Assembly: GCA_035638495.1 (NCBI GenBank)
Contig: DASQZW010000039.1
Span: forward strand, 1-36,078
DNA: 36,078 nt
From: CF-161 sp035638495
GTDB lineage: Bacteria > Chloroflexota > Dormibacteria > Dormibacterales > Dormibacteraceae
Direction of reading: 5' to 3'
A model generated the notes under the pieces. It had not been told where the DNA came from. It saw only the letters and a program-made list of their open reading frames with translations, and made no database searches. A program made the translations under genes and the position numbers. Below are positions 1 through 7,837 of this stretch, one piece after another. How positions within the stretch are numbered: position 1 is the first letter of the stretch; the number at the start of each line of letters is the position of its first letter.

Positions 1-94
1 CGACCGGGTCGTCGCCGGCCCCGACCTCCACGTACCAGGGGTCGGGGCCGCACGGCCCGGCGAGCTCGGGCACCGCCGCGTGCAGGCGCACCAC
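1..94 (-). CDS. Truncated unidentified gene, 5' end only
   Basis: On the minus strand one frame reads ...EVFVVRLHAAVPELAGPCG... through the left edge of the window. Nearly every codon in it ends in G or C, as in the neighbouring genes, so it is probably real coding sequence. The GTG at 94 follows a GAGG five bases upstream and is used here as a tentative start. The same frame stays open and GC3-rich back to about 150, so the true start could be further upstream and use an unusual codon. The 3' end lies outside the window, and the visible residues (an Asp-Pro-Trp-Tyr stretch) match no family I can name. Confidence 0.35.
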   Translation of the reverse strand, partial: MVRLHAAVPELAGPCGPDPWYVEVGAGDDPV

Positions 95-153
95 GAAGAC
101 CTCGGCCAGGATCGGCCCCTCCGTGTCGAACGGGAGGCCGCCCGCGCCCGGGT

Positions 154-321
154 TCAGGCGGGCCGCGCCATCGCGAGCACCTGCTCGCGGGTCACGTCCA
201 TGTTGTGCGCCTCCCGACCGTGACGCTGGACCGTGGGGACCAGCTCCTCCTCAGGCCCGCGCGCCTCGTAGCCGCAGTCGCAGCTGACCACCAGCTCGAC
301 CGCCGCGTCTTTCTCGCTCAT
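154..321 (-). CDS. DUF1059 family small protein
   Basis: A 55-residue protein with the DUF1059 layout: an N-terminal Cys-x-Cys-Gly (SCDCGYEA), an acidic EEEL stretch, then a helix with two spaced histidines (VQRHGREAHNMDVTREQV). The biochemical function of the family is not established; the Cys/His pattern suggests a small metal-binding or structural protein. The start is the ATG at 321. A longer in-frame extension upstream is arginine-rich and antisense to the regulator gene, so I rejected it. The gene is divergent from the SARP-type regulator, with 35 bp between start codons. Confidence 0.75.
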   Translation of the reverse strand: MSEKDAAVELVVSCDCGYEARGPEEELVPTVQRHGREAHNMDVTREQVLAMARPA

Positions 322-356
322 ACGGGGCAGCGTATTCCCGTCACCTTGGCGAAACT

Positions 357-1118
357 TTGAACGTCGTGCTCCGGATCTACCTGGCGGGCGAGCCCTGCCT
401 CCTCGCCGGCCGAACGCTCTTCCGGGCGGACCGGCTCCCGCGCCGTCAGGGCCGGGTCGCGTTCGCCTACCTGATGACCGAACGGTCTCGGGCCGTGCCG
501 CGTGACGAGCTCGCCGGCACGCTCTGGCCCGAGGGCCCGCCACGCGCTCACGAGGTCGCCATCAGCTCGCTCGCGAGCAAGCTGCGCGCGCTGCTGGTCG
601 ATGCGGGCGCCCAGCGGGACGCGATCGCGGTCGCCGACGGCTGCTACCGCGTCGAGCTCCCGCCCGGGACGTGGATCGACACCGAGGCCGCACACGCGTC
701 GGTGCACGAGGCGGAGGCGGCGCTGCGCTCCGGCGTGCACGCCGCCGCGTACGGTCCGGCCGCGGTGGCGGCCGCCATCCTGCGCCGGCCCTTCCTGGCG
801 GGCATCGAGGGCGACTGGGTGGAACGCCGCCGGGATGCGCTGCGGGGCCTGCTCGTCCGCGGCCTCGACGTCCTGGCGGATGTCCACGCCGCGAACCGGG
901 AGCCGACGCTCGCGGTCTGCGTCGCCGAGCAGGCGGTGGCGCTCGAGCCGTACCGAGAAAGCGGCTACCGCCGGCTGATGCGCCTGCACGACGGCGCCGG
1001 CGATCGCGCGGAGGCGCTCCGCGTGTACCAGCGGTGCTGCCGCCTGCTGGCCGACGAGCTGGGAACCACGCCATCGCCCGAGACGGACGCGCTCATGCGA
1101 ACGGTCGGCAGCCGCTGA
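357..1118 (+). CDS. SARP/BTAD-family transcriptional regulator
   Basis: A 253-residue protein with two recognisable parts. Residues about 1-100 form an OmpR-like winged helix (IYLAGEPCLLAG...RRQGRVAFAYLM...VPRDELAGTLWPEGPP). Residues about 110-250 form a bacterial transcriptional activation domain of TPR-like helices ending EALRVYQRCCRLLADELGTTPSPETDALM, the classic BTAD ending. The protein is the short SARP type, with no NB-ARC ATPase or extra TPRs. Such proteins usually activate nearby genes by binding direct repeats. The TTG at 357 is the first start; the GTG at 366 is an alternative, and neither has a clear Shine-Dalgarno. The MBL gene follows by 43 bp on the same strand, so it is a possible target or operon partner. 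Confidence 0.82.
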   Translation: MNVVLRIYLAGEPCLLAGRTLFRADRLPRRQGRVAFAYLMTERSRAVPRDELAGTLWPEGPPRAHEVAISSLASKLRALLVDAGAQRDAIAVADGCYRVELPPGTWIDTEAAHASVHEAEAALRSGVHAAAYGPAAVAAAILRRPFLAGIEGDWVERRRDALRGLLVRGLDVLADVHAANREPTLAVCVAEQAVALEPYRESGYRRLMRLHDGAGDRAEALRVYQRCCRLLADELGTTPSPETDALMRTVGSR

Positions 1119-1161
1119 TCCGTGCCGCCGGCGCTGGTCCGCGGGATGGAGAATCCGGTCC

Positions 1162-2025
1162 ATGCGCAGGATCAGCCGGAACGCCTACACCGAGATCTAC
1201 TTCCGGGGCTGCAACCCCAGCTTCGTCGTCACCGACGACGGGGTCGTGATGATCGACACGCCGCAGCAGCCGATCGACGCGGTCCGGTGGCGTGAACAGA
1301 TCCTGGAGCACGGCCCCATCCGCCACCTGGTCAACACGGAGCCCCACGCCGACCACATCCTGGGCAACGCCTACTACCCGGGCGTGGAGGTCGCCGGCCA
1401 GGTCGAGCTGCGGTCGCGGTACGAGCAGCAGGTGCCGATGATGACCTCACCCGAACGCACCGAGGCCATGAAGGAGACCGATCCGGACAGCGTCTGGCTG
1501 CTCCAGCACCCCAGCTATCCGCCCAACCCGCCGACCCGGACGTTCACGGACGAGCTGACCCTGCACGTCGGCGGCCACACGTTCCACTGTCTCCACCTGC
1601 CGGGCCACACCAGCCCCCAGACGGCCGTGCACGTGCCCGAGGAGGGCGTCCTGTTCACCGGGGACAACGTGTTCTGCCGGTCCAAGACGTTCATCCAGGA
1701 GGCGGACCCGTGGGACTGGCTGGCCGCGCTGCGCCGGATCGAGCGGTTCGACGTCGAGGTCATCGTGCCCGGTCACGGCGAGCCCTGCGACCGGAGCTAC
1801 GTCGCGGAGCAGGCGCAGGTCCTGCAGCGGTGGGTGGACGCGGTCCAGCGCATGGTCGACCGCGGCATGACCGAAGAGGAGGCGGTGCGCGAGCCGCTGG
1901 ACATGGCGGCCATCGACCCGTACCCGCTGGGCCAGCGCCTCTTCTCCGTCTTTCCGCACCTGGACGAGCTGAACGTGCGCAACCTCTACGCGCGCATCGT
2001 GGCCCGGGAGGGCCGGTCGGGGTGA
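1162..2025 (+). CDS. MBL-fold metallo-hydrolase
   Basis: A 287-residue metallo-beta-lactamase-fold enzyme. The first metal motif is NTEPHADHILGN (residues 58-69): Glu60 sits where the canonical HxHxDH has its first His, while His62, Asp64 and His65 are present. Later ligands follow in order: His149 (LPGHTSPQ), Asp168 (FTGDNVF) and His205 (VPGHGEP). NTE-x-H-x-DH variants occur in some MBL subfamilies, so the Glu is probably native. Substrate cannot be read from the sequence; hydrolysis of an ester, lactone or thioester is the usual role. A GGAG lies about 11 bp before the ATG at 1162. The gene may be cotranscribed with the regulator upstream. The exporter downstream has its own -10 box. Confidence 0.85.
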   Translation: MRRISRNAYTEIYFRGCNPSFVVTDDGVVMIDTPQQPIDAVRWREQILEHGPIRHLVNTEPHADHILGNAYYPGVEVAGQVELRSRYEQQVPMMTSPERTEAMKETDPDSVWLLQHPSYPPNPPTRTFTDELTLHVGGHTFHCLHLPGHTSPQTAVHVPEEGVLFTGDNVFCRSKTFIQEADPWDWLAALRRIERFDVEVIVPGHGEPCDRSYVAEQAQVLQRWVDAVQRMVDRGMTEEEAVREPLDMAAIDPYPLGQRLFSVFPHLDELNVRNLYARIVAREGRSG

Positions 2026-2040
2026 CGTCCCGGCCGGCCG

Positions 2041-2046
2041 TATCAT
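2041..2046 (+). promoter_or_regulatory. -10 box (TATCAT) of the DHA2 exporter, near-leaderless
   Basis: TATCAT ends 10 nt before the ATG at 2057, so transcription would begin at about 2053 and leave almost no 5' leader. No convincing -35 hexamer is seen at 16-18 bp. It fits the repeated TAnnnT-to-start pattern in this window. Confidence 0.45.
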
Positions 2047-2056
2047 CGAGCCGGCG

Positions 2057-3904
2057 ATGAGCACCCTGCAGGAAGCCGCGGCGCCGCGCGCCCGAAGGAC
2101 CGGGCGGATCGACTACAAGTGGGTGGCGAGCGGGGTCGTGATGCTCGGCGCGGTGATGGTCATCCTGGACCAGACCGTCGTCAACGTCGCACTGCCGACG
2201 CTGGAATCGGAGTTCCACGACACGCTGTCCAGCGTCCAGTGGATCATCACCGCGTACACGCTGGCGCTCGCGGCCGTGATCCCGCTGGCGGGGTGGATGA
2301 CCGACCGGTTCGGCAGCAAGCGCGTGTTCATGGCCAGCCAGGCGCTCTTCGTCACCGGGTCGGCGCTGTGCGGGCTGGCCCTGACCAGCCAGGCGCTGAT
2401 CGGCTTTCGTGTCGTGCAGGGCCTGGGCGGCGGACTGATCATGCCGGTCGGCATGGCCACGATGATGAGCGTCACCCGACCCGAGGAGCGGGGCCGGATC
2501 ATGTCCGTGCTCGGCGTCCCCATGCTCCTCGCGCCGGTGCTGGGCCCGACGCTCGGCGGCTGGCTGATTCAGGCCGTGAGCTGGCGCCTGATCTTCTACA
2601 TCAACGTGCCCATCGGCATCGCCGGCGTCATAGCGGCCGCCCTGTTCCTCCGGGACGCACAGAGCGAGCAGGCGAAGCGGGAGCCCCTCGACGTCGGCGG
2701 CCTGCTGCTGGCGACCGGTGCCGTGATCGGCCTGGTGTACGGACTGAGCCAGCCGAGCACGTATGGCTGGGATTCGTGGCAGACGATCGTGCCGCTCGCG
2801 GCCGGCGCCGTCCTGCTGACCGTCTTCTGCCTGTACGAGCTGCGCCAGCGGCACCCGCTGATCGACATCCGGATCTTCCACGACGGCGCGTTCAGCGCCG
2901 CGATCAGCCTGAACTTCCTGGTCTCGCTGAGCCTCTTCGGCGCCATCCTCCTGTTCCCGCTGTTCCTCCAGCAGATCCAGGGGTACAGCGCCCTGCAGTC
3001 CGGCCTGATCCTGGGCGCGCAGGGCATCGGAGCGGCGCTGATGATGCCCCTGTCCGGCACGCTGACCGACCGCATCGGGGCGCGCTGGGTGGTGCCGGTC
3101 GGCCTCGCCATCCTCACCGTCTCGACGGTCTGGATGACCACGCTCGCCGCCGACACCTCGCGTGGGGTCATCTTCGCCATGCTGTTCGTCCGCGGCCTCG
3201 GGATGGGCTTCGCGATGATGCCGAGCATGTCCTCCGCGTTCGTCACCCTCGCGCCGCAGCGGATCGCGCGGGCGACGTCCATCTCGAACGTCGTGCAGCG
3301 CGTGGCCAGCGGCCTCGGCATCGCGATCATGGCGACCGTCCTGAGCGCCCGGGTCGCGGCGAACCTGCCGCGCGGCGCGTCCGCGGCCGCGTCCGCCGGC
3401 GGCTCCGACCTGGCGGCCGCCCACCTGCCGCCCGCCATCAAGAACATGCTGCTGGAGCAGGCGACGAAGGGGTTCACCGACACGTTGTGGGTGTCCGCCG
3501 GCCTGATCGTGCTGGCCTTCCCGCTGACGATCCTGCTGCGCCGCGCGCTGCAGCCGCAGGAGGTCAGGCGGTACGCGCTGCGCCAGCTCGCGGAGGGCTT
3601 CGTGCTGGGTGCCGCGGCCCGCCGTCTCCGCCGCGCCCTGCCGTCGCCGCGGCAGGAGCTGGAGCCGGAGCGGGCCGTGCCCGTGCTCAGCCAGGCGGCG
3701 ACGGTCCGGCTGCGCACCGGCCAGACCCTGCTCCGCGCCGGGACGGCTGCGGCCGGCCTCGTGCCGCAGCGCGGTCCCGGTCTGGTGGCGAGGTTGTCGT
3801 TCGCAGTCGTCGCGGTCGTGGCCGTCGGGTTGATGGTCATGGCCGTGGCGCACGGCTACCGCACGCCCGACGTTCCGTCGCTGCCGCACCTGCCCGGGCG
3901 CTGA
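2057..3904 (+). CDS. MFS drug exporter, DHA2 (EmrB/QacA) family
   Basis: A 615-residue proton-driven exporter expected in the inner membrane with 14 transmembrane helices. Family motifs are clear: LDQTVVNVALP in TM1, WIITAYTLALAAVIPLAGWMTDRFGSK (motif A) after TM2, the RVVQGLGGG motif B region, and the antiporter motif C (VLGPTLGGW) in TM5. These point to efflux of hydrophobic or cationic drugs. The start is the ATG at 2057, after a -10 box at 2041. The tail, residues about 530-615, is a long Arg-rich stretch followed by a further hydrophobic segment (VVAVVAVGLMVMAV), longer than in usual family members. The last 49 bp overlap the convergent serine hydrolase gene. Confidence 0.92.
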   Translation: MSTLQEAAAPRARRTGRIDYKWVASGVVMLGAVMVILDQTVVNVALPTLESEFHDTLSSVQWIITAYTLALAAVIPLAGWMTDRFGSKRVFMASQALFVTGSALCGLALTSQALIGFRVVQGLGGGLIMPVGMATMMSVTRPEERGRIMSVLGVPMLLAPVLGPTLGGWLIQAVSWRLIFYINVPIGIAGVIAAALFLRDAQSEQAKREPLDVGGLLLATGAVIGLVYGLSQPSTYGWDSWQTIVPLAAGAVLLTVFCLYELRQRHPLIDIRIFHDGAFSAAISLNFLVSLSLFGAILLFPLFLQQIQGYSALQSGLILGAQGIGAALMMPLSGTLTDRIGARWVVPVGLAILTVSTVWMTTLAADTSRGVIFAMLFVRGLGMGFAMMPSMSSAFVTLAPQRIARATSISNVVQRVASGLGIAIMATVLSARVAANLPRGASAAASAGGSDLAAAHLPPAIKNMLLEQATKGFTDTLWVSAGLIVLAFPLTILLRRALQPQEVRRYALRQLAEGFVLGAAARRLRRALPSPRQELEPERAVPVLSQAATVRLRTGQTLLRAGTAAAGLVPQRGPGLVARLSFAVVAVVAVGLMVMAVAHGYRTPDVPSLPHLPGR

Positions 3905-5556
3905 TCGCTCATCAGCCGCCACTCCTCCGGTCCCTGCCGCAGCACGGCGCCGCCCGCCCGGGTGAACTCCAGCGTGGTGGCGAGGCCCTCCAGGGTGAAT
4001 CGGCCGTCCTCGCCGCCGAGGAGCGGGATCGGCTCCTGGCCCGGAATCGTGACGGCCGTGCCCGCCACCGTCAGCTCGTAGCCGGGACGGAGCCGGTAGG
4101 TGCCCTCGGCGCCGTCGGGCAGCACGGCGGCCGGCGCCGGCTGGGGTCGGGGCGTCACGCCGATGGCACGGGTGGTCGCCTGTGTGAGCGTTTTCTGGGT
4201 CACGAAGAGGTCCTCGCCTGCGGCCTCGATCGCACCCAGCGTCATTGCCGACCAGAACAGCTCGCTGTCCCCGTCACGGTTGACCAGCACGGCGACGGCC
4301 GGGCCCGGCTCGACGGTGGCGGTGAGCGCCGCGGCCCAGCCGGGCAGCCCGCCGCGGTGGCTGAAGCGGCGCCGCCCGCTGGTCGACAGCATGACGCCGA
4401 GGCCCACGCAGGGGTTCACGACGGGCGTGAGCATCTCGTGGACGAGCTCGCGCGGCAGGATCGCTTCGGGCAGGCCCGCCGCGGCGCGCTGGAGGCCGGC
4501 GGCGAACCGGCACAGGTCGGCGGCGGTGGTGAACAGTCCGCCGTACCCCACGCTCGGGACGACGATCCAGGGCAGCGGCTCGCCGAACTGGTCGTGCCCC
4601 ACGGCCATGCGGCCGCCCAGTGAGGGCGGCGGGGCGGTGGCCATCAGGCTGTTCGTCATTCCCAGCGGCTCCAGCACGAGCTGCTCGATCACCGTTGCCA
4701 GCGGCGCGCCGGTCACGTCCTCGACGAGCTGCTGGATGATCGCGTAGCCCGCGTTCGAGTACACGGCCAGCAGCCCCGGCAGCAGCTCCACGCGGACCGG
4801 GCGATAGGTCGGGTCGCGGCCCTCCAGCAGCTCCCGCACCGAGTAGTTGCGCTCGTCCGCCTCGTGGCCCATGCCGTAGTAGATGGGCAGGCCGGCCGAG
4901 TGGCTGAGCAGCCCGCGCAGCGTCACGCGCGGCTGCCAGGACCCGGCCGCCGGCACCCGCCACGACGTCAGCCGGTCGTTGACGTCCTCGTCCAGGTCGA
5001 GCACGCCCCGGTGGACGAGCGCGAGCACCGCGACGGCGGTGAGTGGCTTGGCGATGGAGCACGCCGCGAACCGCGTGTCCGGGTCGGCGCCCCAGGCCCG
5101 CGCGGTGGGCTCGCCGGCGCCGTCGGTCCAGGCGACGCTCAGCGCGGGCACCCGGTAGTGGGCGAGGAGGTCCGGCACCTGCTCCCAGTCGGTGAGCGGG
5201 ATCGCCTCCGGCCCGATCCAGTCCAGGCGGAGCACTCGCAGGTGCCTCGGCTCGCGCTCCCAGACCTCCCAGTGCACCCGGACGTGCAGGTCGTCGGCGG
5301 TCAGGAAGCGGACATCGGCCGCGTTCGGCGAGGCGGCCTCGACCTCGACGTTCCGGAACGGCTTCCTGAGCCGGCGCAGCTCCTCGAGGCGAGCCAGCGC
5401 CTGGCGGCCTCGGAACACGTTGAGCCGCATCCTGTCGTCGACCAGCGCGGGTGAGAGCGGTCCCGGGGCGTCGACCGCGGCCGCGACCCACTCGATCGCG
5501 TCGCGCAGCGGGCCGGCGGGGGCGTGTCCGGCGAGGTCGCTCCAGGTGTTCTCCAT
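3856..5556 (-). CDS. Serine hydrolase, class C beta-lactamase-like
   Basis: A 566-residue protein of the AmpC/DD-peptidase/EstB superfamily. The catalytic elements are in order: Ser167-x-x-Lys170 (CSIAKP), Tyr266-x-Asn268 (YSNAGY) and His400-Arg-Gly in place of Lys-Thr-Gly (SHRGGLPG). His at that position is typical of the non-beta-lactamase esterase/peptidase members. Residues about 1-125 form an extra N-terminal domain resembling the small alpha+beta module fused to some of these hydrolases, and residues about 480-550 a C-terminal beta domain. No signal peptide is visible, so a cytoplasmic esterase or peptidase is likelier than a true penicillinase. The start is the ATG at 5556. The 3' end overlaps the exporter gene by 49 bp. 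Confidence 0.88.
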   Translation of the reverse strand: MENTWSDLAGHAPAGPLRDAIEWVAAAVDAPGPLSPALVDDRMRLNVFRGRQALARLEELRRLRKPFRNVEVEAASPNAADVRFLTADDLHVRVHWEVWEREPRHLRVLRLDWIGPEAIPLTDWEQVPDLLAHYRVPALSVAWTDGAGEPTARAWGADPDTRFAACSIAKPLTAVAVLALVHRGVLDLDEDVNDRLTSWRVPAAGSWQPRVTLRGLLSHSAGLPIYYGMGHEADERNYSVRELLEGRDPTYRPVRVELLPGLLAVYSNAGYAIIQQLVEDVTGAPLATVIEQLVLEPLGMTNSLMATAPPPSLGGRMAVGHDQFGEPLPWIVVPSVGYGGLFTTAADLCRFAAGLQRAAAGLPEAILPRELVHEMLTPVVNPCVGLGVMLSTSGRRRFSHRGGLPGWAAALTATVEPGPAVAVLVNRDGDSELFWSAMTLGAIEAAGEDLFVTQKTLTQATTRAIGVTPRPQPAPAAVLPDGAEGTYRLRPGYELTVAGTAVTIPGQEPIPLLGGEDGRFTLEGLATTLEFTRAGGAVLRQGPEEWRLMSDQRPGRCGSDGTSGVR

Positions 5557-5589
5557 TGCGACCGCACCGTCCCACGCGGGCGTTGCAAG

Positions 5590-5602
5590 AACAAGTCTTG
5601 TT
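5590..5602. promoter_or_regulatory. 13-bp perfect palindrome in a divergent intergenic region
   Basis: AACAAG-T-CTTGTT is a perfect odd palindrome followed by a T-run to 5607. It is the most AT-rich patch in the first 7 kb. It lies between the serine hydrolase start (5556) and the NYN gene start (5637), which suggests an operator for one or both. The stem is too short and AT-rich for a convincing terminator. Confidence 0.35.
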
Positions 5603-5636
5603 TTTTTCGGAACACCGATTCCCCGGGCACGGTCGG

Positions 5637-6032
5637 GTGAACCCGGCGATCCCGCTGCTGGTGGTGGACGCCGCCAACGTCGTCGGCGTGGTGCCGGACG
5701 GCTGGTGGCGGCGCCGTGCGGAGGCCGCGGAGCTGCTCCGCGACGCGCTGGCGCCGGTGGGCGAGCACGGCCTGTCCGGCGTGCGGGGGCCGGTCGAGGT
5801 CGTGCTGGTGGTCGAGGGCGCGGCGTCGCGGACCGGCGGGAGCGCGACCGTGCGGGTGGTGGCGGCGCCGGGCAGCGGCGACGACGCGATCGTGGACCTG
5901 GTCGCCCGTGAGGGCGCCGGCCGGCGATGCGTCGTGGCGACGGCCGACCGGGGCCTGCGCGCCCGGGTGGTCGCGCTGGGCGCGGAGGTCGTTCCGCCCT
6001 CGGCGCTGCCGCGGCGCTCGTCGCTACGCTGA
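5637..6032 (+). CDS. NYN/PIN-like domain protein
   Basis: A 131-residue protein with a PIN/NYN-like pattern: an N-terminal acidic strand LLVVDAANVVG (Asp11, Asn14), followed by PDGWWRRRAEAAELL, then GSGDDAIVDLV and the late VVATADRGLRARV motif with Asp. In YacP and NYN proteins these acidic residues bind Mg2+ and the fold is a putative RNase; homologues in actinomycetes are mostly uncharacterised. The start is the GTG at 5637. Upstream in-frame sequence is antisense to the hydrolase gene and Arg/Pro-rich, so it was left out. The DinB gene begins 7 bp after the stop, so the two may be cotranscribed. Confidence 0.72.
   Translation: MNPAIPLLVVDAANVVGVVPDGWWRRRAEAAELLRDALAPVGEHGLSGVRGPVEVVLVVEGAASRTGGSATVRVVAAPGSGDDAIVDLVAREGAGRRCVVATADRGLRARVVALGAEVVPPSALPRRSSLR
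6025..6030 (+). promoter_or_regulatory. -10 box (TACGCT) before the double-DinB gene
   Basis: TACGCT lies inside the last codons of the NYN gene and ends 8 nt before the ATG at 6039. A transcript from here would be almost leaderless. The following GAGG could also serve as a ribosome site on a longer transcript. Confidence 0.35.
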
Positions 6033-6038
6033 GGCGCG

Positions 6039-7010
6039 ATGCATCCGGTACGAGCGCTCTTCGGTCACGACGCCTGGGCGAACCGCGAGCTCCTGAGCCG
6101 CTGCGCCGAGCTCGACCCGGAGGTCCTCGCGTGCGAGACGCCCGGCACGTTCGGGACGATTCCGCGGACGATGACCCACCTGGTCGGGACCGGACCTTTC
6201 CTGCTGGCCCTGCTCAGTGGTCACCAGTCCGCGAACACGATCGTGGCCGGCGAGCAGCGTGAGATCGCCGCGCTGGCGCCGGTCGTCGAGGACTGCGCGG
6301 CCGGCTGGCGGTCGTTCCTGGACGGGACGCCCGACCCGGAGGCGCCGATCTGGCCCGAGCAGCAGGTCAGCCCCGGCCGCTGGGTCGCGATGGTCCAGCA
6401 CATCCACCACGGCGACACGCACCGGGCGCACGTGGCCAGCGTGCTGGGCGCGGCGGGCGTGGAGCCGCCGCGGGTCAGCGTCTGGGCGTTCGGGGCCACC
6501 GGGCCAGTGGCCGATGGGCCCGGCGGCGAGTGGGCGAACGCGCTGCTGGCCCGCTGCTTCGACCACATCGGCTGGGCCACGCACCAGGTGCTGGAGCACT
6601 GCCTGGGGCTGGGAGAAGCGGCGCTGGGGGCGACCGCTCCCGGCACGTACGGGACGGCGCACGAGACTCTGACGCACCTGGTCGACGCCCACTGCGACTA
6701 CCTCGGCAGGCTGACAGGCGCGCAGGACGAGTTCCTGGAAGGCGCGGTTGACCCGGACGTCCTGCGGCGGGCGCTGAAACGGTCTCGTGCGGGCTGGCGC
6801 GCGTACCTGGATGCGGGGCCCGACCACGAACGGTCGGTGCCCACCAGCGGCCGCCCCGCACCCGCGTGGGTGGTGACGGCGCAGGCGATCCACCACGCGA
6901 ACGACCACCTCGCGCACGCCGGCACGATCCTGGGCGCCAACGGCCTGACGGTGCCGGACGTCGACGTGTGGATCTACGGCACGACGCCCGAGGCGCTGCC
7001 GGCCGGCTGA
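6039..7010 (+). CDS. Tandem DinB-fold protein
   Basis: A 323-residue protein made of two DinB four-helix-bundle units in tandem, residues about 1-150 and 170-315. Each carries the family's histidine set: His47 (MTHLVG) with His123/His124/His128/His131 (IHHGDTHRAH), and His213 (LTHLVD) with His285/His286/His290/His293 (IHHANDHLAH). Both units also share a PGT(F/Y)GT segment before the first His and a VW-(A/I)-(F/Y)G ending. DinB proteins bind a divalent metal and include thiol-dependent transferases and maleylpyruvate isomerase relatives; many are stress-linked with unknown substrates. Normal length is about 150-170 residues, so this is an intragenic duplication with both sites kept. It ends exactly where the convergent gene begins. 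Confidence 0.85.
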   Translation: MHPVRALFGHDAWANRELLSRCAELDPEVLACETPGTFGTIPRTMTHLVGTGPFLLALLSGHQSANTIVAGEQREIAALAPVVEDCAAGWRSFLDGTPDPEAPIWPEQQVSPGRWVAMVQHIHHGDTHRAHVASVLGAAGVEPPRVSVWAFGATGPVADGPGGEWANALLARCFDHIGWATHQVLEHCLGLGEAALGATAPGTYGTAHETLTHLVDAHCDYLGRLTGAQDEFLEGAVDPDVLRRALKRSRAGWRAYLDAGPDHERSVPTSGRPAPAWVVTAQAIHHANDHLAHAGTILGANGLTVPDVDVWIYGTTPEALPAG

Positions 7011-7628
7011 TCAGCCGCCCAGCGGCTCGGCGATCGAGCCGGCAGCGGCGAGCGCGTCGGACACGAGGACGAGCGGCAGCCAGGCGAGCGTCAGGCGCCA
7101 GGTCTCGTGCCTCGGTTCCGGAATCGATGCGCGCAGGGCCTCCTCGACGGCGGCGGCCGCGGTGAGGCGGGCGCACCCGGCAGCTGCGACCAGCGCCGCG
7201 CGGTACCTCGGCAGCACGGCCTTGCGGACCACCACGTTGCCCAGGAGGTTGCGGAGGTGCTCTTCGGCGCCCTCCCAGTCGGCCTCAGTCATCGCCTGGA
7301 CACGGACGAGGAAGTCCTTGATCGCGGCGGTGCTCGGGTCGAACGCACCCTCCACGTTTGCGGGGTCGCCGGCCGGCTCGCGGCCGGCCAGTCGCGCGTA
7401 GCGGCGCCGAAAATCGGGGAGTGACAGGCGGCCCGCCCGCCGGTCGAGCTCGAGGCACGCCATCTGAGGAACTCTGCGGCGGGCGTTCTCGCGTGCGATC
7501 GCCTTCTCGAGCTCGGCGATGGTCGGGCCTGAGTCGAACGGGTCGCCGGAGGCACCGGGATCGCCGAAGAGCCGGAGGAGCAGATCGAACGGCATGACAT
7601 CGGCCAGCAGCTCGAACAGTCCGTCCAC
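7011..7628 (-). CDS. Hypothetical protein
   Basis: A predicted protein of about 205 residues that I do not recognise. It is soluble and helix-rich, with an acidic N-terminal part (GDPFDSGPTIAELEKAIARENARRRVPQ), a middle helix around RRRYARLAGREP, and a C-terminal Ala/Leu-rich half that includes a hydrophobic LTLAWLPLVLVSDALAAA. No catalytic motif, Cys pair or signal peptide is visible. I chose the GTG at 7628 because codons upstream to an alternative GTG at 7661 lose the G/C third-base bias. It is convergent with the double-DinB gene with no gap and divergent from the purple acid phosphatase. Confidence 0.65.
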   Translation of the reverse strand: MDGLFELLADVMPFDLLLRLFGDPGASGDPFDSGPTIAELEKAIARENARRRVPQMACLELDRRAGRLSLPDFRRRYARLAGREPAGDPANVEGAFDPSTAAIKDFLVRVQAMTEADWEGAEEHLRNLLGNVVVRKAVLPRYRAALVAAAGCARLTAAAAVEEALRASIPEPRHETWRLTLAWLPLVLVSDALAAAGSIAEPLGG

Positions 7629-7748
7629 GGCACCAGTATCTGCCACAGGGCGGATTGTCACGTCGGGATCGCGATGACGGTGTGGCGGGGGTTCCGGGTC
7701 GAATGCTGGCGGCGGTTCGTCCGGGGCGAGCGCCCACCAACTGCCGGG

Positions 7749-7803
7749 CTGACGAGCGCTTAACCTGCGGCACCCCTCGCCATTTCCGGCCGTGGACTAC
7801 GGT
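7749..7803 (+). promoter_or_regulatory. Pho-box-like direct repeats and -10 box of the purple acid phosphatase gene
   Basis: Four 6-mers start at 11-bp intervals: CTGACG (7749), TTAACC (7760), CACCCC (7771) and ATTTCC (7782). The last ends exactly 10 bp before TACGGT (7798-7803), a TAnnnT -10 box. Streptomyces PHO boxes are 11-nt direct repeats around TTCACC, which TTAACC resembles. The 19 bases from 7750 match 16 of 19 bases at 23280, upstream of another secreted phosphoesterase. Confidence 0.5.
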
Positions 7804-7837
7804 GGCCCAGAGCCAGCAGCACAGCAGGAGAGGGACC

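Noticed and set aside
1760..3922. Very long antisense open frames across the DHA2 exporter and other genes
   Set aside because: They are Arg/His/Asp-rich, lack family motifs and follow the codon pattern of the true gene on the other strand, as expected at high GC.
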